Assembly: GCF_029784135.1 (NCBI RefSeq)
Contig: NC_073746.1
Location: 7,270,380 to 7,334,379 of the forward strand
From: Toxorhynchites rutilus septentrionalis
Lineage: Eukaryota; Arthropoda; Insecta; Diptera; Culicidae
Length of the DNA stretch: 64,000 nucleotides
Direction of reading: 5' to 3'
The notes below the pieces were generated by a model. That model was given only the letters and a program-made list of their open reading frames with translations. It searched no databases and was not told the origin of the DNA. How positions within the stretch are numbered: position 1 is the stretch's first letter; each line of letters starts with the position of its first letter. Both the position numbers and the translations under genes were made by a program. Shown here piece by piece: positions 56,258 through 64,000 of this stretch.

Positions 56258-56451
56258 TTTTTTAGCAATCCGCAGTAAAAAAATATCGGGAGAAATTCGA
56301 CTGCAAACCACCACTCGAACGAAATAATCAAAGGGTTTGACATTCGAGTAGCGTCGAACGAAAGATGTTATACAATTCAAACGGAATACAGAATGAAATT
56401 TTTCAAGTCGTTCGAAATATTTCGAATCGTTCGGAATACAGAATCGGGGTG

Positions 56452-56750
56452 ATTTTCTGTACATATTACCAACCGTATGTCAATTCTCCTCGTAGGATAT
56501 ACCAATAGTTAGTGCGGTAGAAAACAGCTATAGATTGGTAGCATTTACCAAAAATAATTCGTTATATTGTGTTGGAGAAAAAGAAATGACGTATATTGTC
56601 AATATATGGCAACACTTAAACATATCTTGTGTTGTACTTATCGCATCGGGTCATACTATACGGCTATTTAAAGCCGATAATCTGTGCTACAAGTGTCGTT
56701 TTGACAGTGTTGTGATTGTCCTTTTCAGTCTCAAGTTATAGCGCGACAAA
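56452..56750. other. Remainder of the MITE hosting the Harbinger
   Basis: ACATATTACCAACC and GGTAGAAAACAGC echo the left-hand flank (53665-53722: GGTAGAAAACTACCG, GTACATATT). So the Harbinger inserted into an older CACTCAGAG-type element. Its right terminus was not pinpointed. Confidence 0.45.
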
Positions 56751-56751
56751 G

Positions 56752-57130
56752 ATGGATTCCATCAAGCAAGAATATTTTACGTTTTTACTACCTGCGAGGT
56801 AAAACTGCAACGAAGGCGGCCGAAAAAAATCGTGTGGTATGTGAATCCGATACTGTAACGATTCGCACAGGACAGCGTTGGTTTGATCGATTTCGTTCTG
56901 GTGTAGTGGCTGTCGAAGATACACCACGTACTGATGATGACCCGCTAGAAGCTACGGGAGCTCGGATGGGATGTCCTATTGCACACACCGTATAGTCCGG
57001 ACCTGGCTCCAAGTGATTATCATCTCTTCCGGTCCATGCAAACCGCTCTTGGTGATACTAAGTTGGCCTCAAAAGAGGCTTGCAAAAACTAGCTGTCTGA
57101 GGTTTTTGCAAATAAGGAGGGGGGGGGGGG
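56752..57130 (+). pseudogene. Mariner transposase deletion relic
   Basis: MDSIKQEYFTFLLPAR begins the reading and, after a frameshift, LRGKTATKAAEKNRVVC and RTGQRWFDRFRSGVVAVED show the mariner HTH region. The sequence then jumps, out of frame, to PYSPDLAPSDYHLFRSMQ, the region of the third catalytic Asp. Everything between, including the first two acidic residues, is missing. A G-run (12 G, 57119-57130) follows. Confidence 0.8.
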
Positions 57131-57227
57131 ATAATTAAGTTTGAATAATTTTAAGTATGTTAAATAAAGCGTCAAATTTCGATCAGAAATACGACATTTC
57201 TTTTTTCCAAACCCTATCTTTACTAAC

Positions 57228-58010
57228 TACACTGCGTTTCACAACTATAGAACCACTAATTTTTTCTGAATTTTCAGAGATATATAAGAAGTCGGTTGAA
57301 TTGAAGTATATAGTTTAGAATACAATAACTATATTCATTTAAAAGATTGGCCATTTCAACTTTATAGTTGTGTTCAGGCGCGAAACATTCAAAAAACTAA
57401 AATTCCAGTTTTTCATAACTATAGAACCAGATGGAAAAACTCTCACTCCTTTACAAAATTAACGTCAAATTTAACATTAATTACGATCATTTTATAATTC
57501 GTAGGTCATCTTCAGTTCTCAATCAGTTCAAATAACCCATTTGGGGTGGTTACGTCCAAGCTGCGCCATGTTGTAGTGTGTATCTCCTACTACGCAAAGG
57601 ATACTGCTTGTTTAAGCTCTTCAAAAGACTCATACTGCCTGTAAGCTGCATCTATTATTCGTCCGATCACTCCTCATAAGTTCCTGACAGGGTTTTGATT
57701 TGGTAAACAAGCTGAATCTGTCCATAATCTGAAGCCCCTATTCATTAAACCATGCCATGACCTTCCAGATTTCATCAATTTATGCCAAATTATTATCAAA
57801 TTGTTTTTGATGCAAAAACAGAAGTAAATGATTCTGAAGTATTTCGTTGCACTTCTGACTGTTCATTCGTGTTGATGGTAACCTATCTAAACCAGGCCTT
57901 TTTGAGAAAATTCTCCCCAAACCATCAAACTGCCGCCAGCAAAGTTACGAGTTGAAAAATTAAATGACACATCTCGTAAATCCTTCCAGTATGAAGAAGT
58001 TCTATTCAAA
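57228..58010 (-). pseudogene. Degraded Tc1-like transposase relic
   Basis: Reading minus gives RNFAGGSLMVWGEFSQKG, a Tc1 motif (VWGxFS), followed by diverged IDEIWKVMAWFNE- and CQELMRSDRTNN-like pieces with many stops. A possible end is CACTGCGTTTCACAACTATA near 57228, with TTCATAACTATAGAACCA repeated near 57411. No intact frame remains. Confidence 0.55.
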
Positions 58011-58017
58011 TTGATTT

Positions 58018-58400
58018 TTGACGTAGAACTACGTCTTTCATTAAGGGTGTCAAATCAGAAAACAGGTCACGTTTTTATGAAATATAGTTAGCGTTAATAA
58101 CTATTTTTGCCGCGAACGGATTTTGGCGATTTACATACTAAACGAATCGGAAATTCCGTAAGATTTGTTTAATATGCCATACAATAGAATCCCCTGGTTA
58201 GTAAATGGTTAAAATTCTTGAAAACTTTAAGTGTTTCTATTTTCCCATACTTCCATGTTCTGTCCAGATGAGTGCTTTCCCGAACAGAGATGTCAATAAC
58301 GAGCAACTTATCGACGACCAACGGAGGGGAAATCGTAGGATTTAAAGTCTCCGTGAACAAAGGAAAAGAAGAAGAATGAAGGGGAATACTTACCTAGAGT
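58018..58400. repeat. GACGTAG-family repeat fragment
   Basis: TTGACGTAGAACTACGTCTT near 58014, then GGGTGTCAAATC, corresponds to the left end of the copies at 28545 and 50411. The rest has diverged. Confidence 0.5.
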
Positions 58401-58618
58401 ATAAACAGTGGATCTCGCTGAGGCAAACTTTCATTCGGCATCGGACTGTTGAGTAATCCAGTTCATTTTGCTTTCGCTGCGCTTCGATCTAAGATTGGAC
58501 CCCACCAGTGGTAATCCAACTTGGATATCGTCGTTTGATTTTTCGGTTCGTTTTTCGCGTTATTCGTATCGTGTGTTCTTCTTTCCGCGTCATAAATTGG
58601 ACGCTTCGCGTAGTATGC
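58401..58618 (+). other. Probable leader of the Jockey-type fragment
   Basis: GGCATCGGACTGTTGAG and the more GC-balanced sequence up to the ATG at 58619 look like a retrotransposon or gene 5'UTR. No promoter motif is decisive. Confidence 0.35.
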
Positions 58619-58955
58619 GATGAGCAAGAAGAAGAGGAAGGCAGGCTCGAGCCCTGCAGAAAACGAACGCATTGCCAGGGGCAATAAAATTTCGAGGTAA
58701 GCGTCATCTAATGATGCACGCGGTGTTGGTGCAGTAAAAAGCGCTCGCACTGAACCGAGTCTTCGCAAATGTGACACAGCACCGAACAACAGCGTAATAG
58801 GCGATTTCGGCGCGTCGGTCAAAAATGTAAACGCCCAGGCAGCAACCAAAATAAAGCTCCCCCGCTGGTGGTGAAGGCGGTCGCTCTTGACAAACTCATC
58901 AGCGAATTCGCATCGATGGGTGTTCCGGCAGAGTTCATTCAGTGGCAGAGTTCCG
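58619..58955 (+). pseudogene. Jockey-type ORF1 (gag-like) N-terminal fragment
   Basis: ATG at 58619 gives MSKKKRKAGSSPAENERIAR and GNKIS, then a stop. The reading resumes as SSNDARGVGAVKSARTEPSL, and after another shift PPLVVKAVALDKLISEFASM and GVPAEFIQ. The last part resembles the start of the gag-like domain in mosquito Jockey-clade ORF1 proteins. It breaks off before the zinc knuckles. The GAG|GTAAGCG after GNKIS could instead be a splice donor of a host exon, so the assignment is moderate. Confidence 0.45.
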
Positions 58956-59029
58956 GCAGAGTATTCAGTCTTTTTCCAAGCAGTTAACATTGTTTGTTTT
59001 CCATCATCATAAGGGTTTCGTTGGTGCCT

Positions 59030-59325
59030 TTGAGAATGCAACAATGCATTAAACTGACTTTATGGCGAAGCAGGCGTTAAGGTTGTGCGCCAAAAAATTA
59101 TTTGGGGAATACCAAGCATCTTGAATGTCTTACTGGAATGTTTTTTGGGTTCGCGTGCCAGTCGCAAAACTGTCTTTGAGAATGCATCAATGCATTAAAC
59201 TGACGTTATGGCAAAGCAGACGTTAAGGTTGTGCACCAAAAAATTATTTGGGAATACCAAGCATCTTGAATGTCTTACTGGAATGTTATAAGTTATTTGG
59301 GTTCGCGTGCCAGTCGCAAAACTGC
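59030..59325 (+). repeat. Tandem duplication of about 148 bp
   Basis: A unit with TTTGAGAATGCAACAATGCA, ATTATTTGGGGAATACCAAG and GGGTTCGCGTGCCAGTCGC is present twice in direct order (59030-59173, 59174-59325) with small differences. No coding potential was recognised. Confidence 0.85.
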
Positions 59326-60320
59326 CTTCAACTAGGACTGCATTTGCGCTAATATTGATCATAATGAAGCATTGCTACTGTTTTCGAGGTTGTTATTAAC
59401 AAAAAGAGTTTATTTCTCTTGTTTAGTCATCAAGAAAGTAAATGTTCTGGAATTTTGTATGTGATAAGGTTTCGCTTACCAGAAGCAAAACTTCCTCCAC
59501 TAAGGGTGACAGCTGCGCTTCTCTCGAGCACGAGAAAGTAATGCAACTCTTTTCGAGGCCAGTAATATTAACAGAAGCGTTTCTTTTGAGAATAGCGCAA
59601 ATTGATTGTAGCCGTGGGCTGGCCGATTTTCTACAAGCGTGCAGCTTAAGCGCCACTCCCGAAGGAGACTGCCCGCCAAGATTAAAGTTGCCCGGTTGAG
59701 ACTCCCTTTTAGGGCGAGTTCAAGTACACTACTTCCGTAATGAAAGTACGGATCGCTCCAGCCAGGCCACGGAATTCTAACCAAAACAAGACTTTCAATT
59801 AAACCCCCATCAAACAGATTTAAACCTCAAAGAATTCAGTAGACTCCACTCATGCCTGAATAACGCTCATCATGGGCCAGACCGCTACCCGTCCAGAGAA
59901 AGCGCAAACAATGGAAAATCTCATTCGCCACAGACAGAACGAAACGATCACGACACAATTCATAATATGCAACATAAAAATGCATTCACGTTATCAAAGC
60001 TTCCTTCCTTGCTAGCATTCGACATCAACATATATTTGCGTAAAGTACCAAGTTCATTGAACAAGTAACATATAATTTATTCGAATTCACATTTGTTTCC
60101 TAACTCCTGCTATCCTATTCCTTTCCATTTGAATTCTAGTTTGAAAGCTTTCTAAGGTAAGTGTGTGCTTATTCGAGCTTTTGTTACCCCGGGGTCTTTT
60201 ATTTATCTATTGAGCGCATTGTATGGCGACGTCGACAATGACGCTCGGCAATTGCAGTTCACCTTTTAATGGTTAACTCGGACGCGAACTTTCCTCGCCG
60301 TCCGTTTCATCCCGACTTAG
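59326..60320. other. Intergenic, mixed composition, unassigned
   Basis: Several short frames with no motif. The block at 59490-59790 is relatively GC-rich (CCGAAGGAGACTGCCC) and looks unlike the AT-rich TEs. It could be old repeat or transcribed leader. Nothing recognised. Confidence 0.4.
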
Positions 60321-60324
60321 GGCA

Positions 60325-60363
60325 ATATATAAAAAACTCCGTGACGTCCTCACCGGACGTCAC
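60325..60363 (+). promoter_or_regulatory. Candidate promoter: TATA box and paired CRE-like sites
   Basis: ATATATAAAAAAC near 60325 is a TATA-like box. GTGACGTCC and GGACGTCAC (60341-60349 and 60355-60363) are perfect 9-bp inverted arms around TCACC. Each holds TGACGTC, the core bound by CREB/ATF-type bZIP factors. ATTGG (inverted CCAAT) lies near 60403. Function is inferred from motifs only; orientation is not settled. Confidence 0.4.
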
Positions 60364-60849
60364 CCACCGCACAAAAAAAAAGCTTGGAACGGACTCACCA
60401 GCTATTGGTTCAAATTTGTTGGCTGCTGCTGATGACCGGCTCTACGGGTGATTTTGCTGTTCGTGCTGCGGATGTTGAATACGAGCTCTTTGAGCGGCGA
60501 AATATATTGGCATATAAAGCGGCTTTTCCGAATTGCCTGCGGGAGAACGGGTAACTGTGCAAGTGGAAATTAGCACTGTGATCGATGATTTTTGTAATGT
60601 CTATATCACCTGTAACTCGAACACACACACGCACAACACGCTACCTTTGGTTTACTACTTCACAGTTTTACTATGACCTAACGAAAAGAAAACTATTAAC
60701 AACATGAACGTAACTTATGCTGCTTTAAATTTAAACTACCTTTGGAATTAGTGAAACGAGCACGCGCACTTCCACTATTTTCTGCAGTCACGAACAAAGT
60801 GAGCAAGCTTAGAAATCCTCAGATCAGGGAAAGTGGAGTCAAACGTACT

Positions 60850-60981
60850 TACAGGAAGTACGTCATTTCCCAAATCTCGTCGGCTGTCCTCGGAAATCTG
60901 AGGATTGTCATTGGCCGAATCATTCTGGTTTCGAAAAACCATCTTCCAGCCTTCCCTCTCCCCTTCCATACAACGCAGCAT
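60850..60981 (-). other. Possible minus strand exon with splice donor
   Basis: On minus an open reading runs from upstream of 61030 through SARQGSGMLRCMEGEREG and ends NDVLP just before GTAAGTACG, a strong donor. Composition is more balanced than in the surroundings. The putative product is not recognised, and the stretch could be an untranslated leader exon. Confidence 0.3.
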
Positions 60982-61392
60982 CCCTGAACCTTGTCTCGCG
61001 GAAATCTCTCCCGGACTCTCTCCCGAACTAAAACTAGTACGCTTTACGCTGTATAATGATCAGCTCAGCCCATTCGCGTCGTTGTCTACCTTAGGGCAAA
61101 TACATATTAGAGTATGTTTTGCCCTAAAAGTGATTTATAGTACTGACCGCTACATGATGAGAAATGTTTATATTGCTAGTAGTTTCAAGCCACCAATGTG
61201 TGGCTCTGTATGCATGCTATGGTGAACGCTTGTTTACGCTTAGTTTGTACGAACGATATCTAGAGGTGCGATTCCTTTGAGGCAATACTAAATAACATGT
61301 AGCATGATATTTGATACTTGCAAGTGGTGTCATTGTTGTTGTTTACATGCGGTGCCAAAGATATATTGATGTAGTTATGAGCTAAGTGGTGC
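60982..61392. other. Intergenic, nothing recognised
   Basis: Between the possible minus strand exon and the hAT-like element. Short frames only. Confidence 0.4.
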
Positions 61393-64000
61393 GGACTCAA
61401 TCCACTTCATTCTCAAGCAAATTCATGCATGTTTTCAAGCGATTTCTTGCAATAAATTCTCAGACCACCAGAGATGCCAGATTTACAAATATGTTTGTAA
61501 ATTTACAGACATATCTGTAAAACATTCATCACATCTATTCATCACATCAAAAATATTTGACTCACCATATGACATTTTTCCATAGTTTTAATACAGAAAA
61601 GTTATTATATTTAGTATATATCAATACACATGACGTTAGACCAGCGATTCTCAACCTGCGGCCCGGCAGTCCTTCTGGTTGGCCCATCTGGTGTGTATGA
61701 AGTTTGGAACTCACATACACATAAGTACTTTTGCCTTGACATCATTGCAGACGAAAGAGAGGATACGGTTATTCACAATTAATGAAAAATTGCATTCTCT
61801 GCAGGTAAGGAAAAATCTTGAACGAAAATTGTCTCTGATAATTATTTTCTGTTCTAGCTAAGACTGTTTTGCTGAAATGCAAGGAGATTTATTGAAAAAT
61901 AGTGAAGTTAGGGTCAGGACTATGTCTTCTAAGTATTTAAACAACATCGAATAAAAATTTTCATTCTATTTTCAACAACTTACATTTGCTTTCGGGTCTG
62001 CTTATGACGAAATATGGGTTACTGTTCGATATTGTTACGACAGACATGGTTCATGGCCGTGTGGTGATCTAAAACTTGTATAGCCTTGCATGGCGGATGG
62101 AAAATATACACTGCATTTTTTTATAAATTTCATCAACGACAAGACCGCAAGCCTTGGTGGATGTCCAATGTATCAACGGAGAAATACTGTTTTTTATAAA
62201 AATTAACAACGCGTATGTATGTGTATGTATGTGTATGTATCTATGTGTAGATCGTTGAAACATTTAAACACACTTACAGCACATAAGTTATTAAGTGGTC
62301 CGAAAAATCATTTTTTCCACTTTTTCCCAAAAATGACAAATGAAAATTAATAACTTTTGAATCACTGAATCGATTTAGATGATCGACATATAAAATTGAC
62401 CTAGCCTTTTATTAAAAAATATTTAACTTGCGAAAAAAATAATTATATTTTAGTAATTATTGATTGTAGTCGTTTTTTATTTTTTTATGACTTTGGACTA
62501 GAGGGCGCTATATTTTTTTATATTTTTTCTTGAAAGCTGAGGATTTTTTACACAACATATCTCGATATCAGGGTTGCTATTTTTTCGTTTTTTAGATATG
62601 ATTTTTAAAAAAAAATCATTTTTCCCCATTTGCCCAAAAATAACTTCCTGCCAAAAATCATAACATTTGAACTACTGAACCGATTTAGATGATCGATATA
62701 TTAAATTGAAGCCAATAAGCAAAATTCACACTTGCGGGAAGATTGGATTCTAGTAGCATAGGTCTAGTTTAGTCACATATGAATATTGATCGAAGACTTA
62801 AAACATGTTAAATTTACAAAATTCTAACTTAAAAACTATAATTATAGCATCTCTGATATAGAGATATGTTAGGTAAATAATGCTCAGCTTTCCATAAAAA
62901 ATATAAAAAAATATAGCGCTCCTATCTTTAACCGAGAAAACTATGAAAAACTAACTCAATCAATAATTACAAAAACAAAATTCAATTTTTTCGCTAAAGT
63001 AATATTTTTTCAAAGAAAAATAACTCGTAAGCTTCAATTTGATATGTCGATGATATTAATCGGTCCAATAGTTCGAAAGTTATGACTTTTTGTAGTGGGA
63101 AAAATGGGGAAAAATTGTTTTTCGAACCATCGATTAGTTTTGAAAAATAATATTTCAAAAACGAAAAAAATAGCATCTCTGATATCGAGATATTTTATGT
63201 AAAAAATTCTCAGCTTTCAATCCATATTAAAAATAGGATCCATATTATATGCAAGTTAAATATTTCTCAATTAAAGCTCATTGGCTTAAATTTGATATGT
63301 CGATCATCTAAATCGGTTGAGTGGTTCGAAAGTTATAATTTTTGAAAAAAGTCATTTTGGGAAAAAGTGGAAAAAAATGATTTTTGGGATCACCCTAAAA
63401 TGGAAATGGGCACCCTAATGACAAATTTAAAAAAATACGAGTTTAACGTTTTGCGATAAAGAACAAAATTACCACTTTTGACGAAGATCTGAGAACCACT
63501 ATATTAGTTTGGCATGGAATGGCTGTATATATATACAGAATACAATCTTACGTGCATCGTACAAAGTATTAATGAATATGTGAAAATTAACGTTAAAAGA
63601 CATTTCTATAGATCTGCACACTTTTACAGACTTTTCCACATTTTTAACAGACATTCACATGTTTTTACAGACTTTTTTAAAAATCATCTGGCAGCTCTTC
63701 CTTCCACTTTTTATCGAATATTTCCAAATCGCAGGAGTAAACATTTACGTGACTCTGACTTTGTTTGTTTTTATTACGTTCGGAAAAACGTTATGACAAA
63801 GAGAGGGGACATTAAAAATGCGTTGCTCAGTGAAAGGCTGAGATGCTAATTCAGAGATGCAATGGTTAATTAAACAATTGACGGAAAAATGTAGTTCGTT
63901 CATTTTATAATTTTACTTATTTTTACCCTTGACAACAATACCTCTTTTATAGTGTTGATTATCATAAGAAAAATAACACTCCTGATCGTTGGATCTCTTT
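61384..64000. mobile_element. hAT-like non-autonomous element, copy 2 (runs off the window)
   Basis: The left TIR CTAAGTGGTGCGGA (61383-61396) and the body match 33970-37648 closely: CAAGCAAATTCATGCATG, GCGGCCCGGCAGTC, the GTAT microsatellite and CATTCACATGTTTT. It lacks the LINE insertion of copy 1 near 62470 and has additional internal sequence at about 62640-63230. That addition contains inverted copies of the GAGATATCAGAG-type block. Homology persists to the last base (ATCGTTGGATCTCTTT, same as 37576-37591), so the right end lies beyond the window. Confidence 0.88.

Larger units (their letters stand above)
53723..56451. mobile_element. Apparently complete PIF/Harbinger DNA transposon
   Basis: TIRs: CACCCCTATTCTGCATTCCG at the left, CACCCCGATTCTGTATTCCG as the reverse complement of the right (two differences in 20). 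ATT lies outside both ends, a 3-bp duplication of the type expected. CGTTCGAA-like words recur near both ends (53758-53860, 56330-56430). It carries the two genes typical of the superfamily in convergent orientation, transposase on + and Myb/SANT-like on -, both open when spliced. It sits inside a CACTCAGAG-type MITE (start 53651). Confidence 0.9.

Noticed and set aside
58619..58703. First exon of a host gene with GAG|GTAAGCG donor
   Set aside because: Possible, but the downstream text reads like a Jockey-type ORF1 with frameshifts, so the TE explanation is preferred.

Overview
The window is AT-rich eukaryotic nuclear DNA with spliced genes, long introns and nested transposable elements (TEs) almost everywhere. 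The mixture points to a culicine mosquito, most likely an Aedes species: a DD37E Tc1/mariner relic, RNase H-bearing I/LOA-type LINEs, RTE, copia, hAT, Harbinger and pogo elements, and a tRNA-derived SINE. This assignment is inference from element families; no species marker is present. I see no rRNA, free-standing tRNA gene, CRISPR or operon.

Host genes are sparse. Positions 1-117 look like the last exon of a gene entering from the left. The clearest host gene is a CD63-like tetraspanin on + (exons 17485-17557, 17721-17836, 21160-21546, 21607-21672); its first exon is not seen, and its third intron has absorbed a mariner relic, a fold-back repeat and a 3-bp-TSD MITE. A probable 5' exon of another + strand gene (about 40051-40465) carries a 14-codon uORF and a 13-nt coding start ending at a splice donor. 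A promoter-like stretch lies near 60321-60363 and a possible minus strand exon near 60850-60981.

The rest is mobile DNA. 2981-4328 is a TIR element. 5938-10354 is a chimeric LINE with a duplicated 5'UTR, flanked by a 17-bp target-site duplication (TSD). 11391-12122 is a TTAA MITE, 12304-13263 a DD37E relic, and 13725-15720 an RTE relic split by a hAT MITE. 23246-24020 holds a 95-bp tandem repeat, 24700-26640 a gutted copia, and 26744-28436 a Tc1 element carrying a SINE. 29991-33243 is a Harbinger-like TIR element containing a 1.1-kb hAT MITE and a decayed coding segment. 33271-37806 is a three-level nest: TIR element, then hAT-like element, then LINE fragment. 39192-40048 is an uninterrupted copy of the outer layer. 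41531-47560 is a second complex nest. 47657-50323 has three more non-autonomous elements, and 50405-52640 a repeat with the second hAT MITE copy.

The standout is 53723-56451, a compact PIF/Harbinger transposon with apparently intact spliced transposase (316 aa, DDE residues present) and a convergent, spliced Myb/SANT-like DNA-binding protein (252 aa) whose start codon is split by an intron. The right end (56750-64000) has mariner and Tc1 relics, a Jockey-type ORF1 fragment, a tandem duplication, and the start of a second copy of the hAT-like element seen at 33970.

Internal comparisons are the strongest evidence: several elements have exact TSDs, and two nested insertions have their empty sites elsewhere in the same window.
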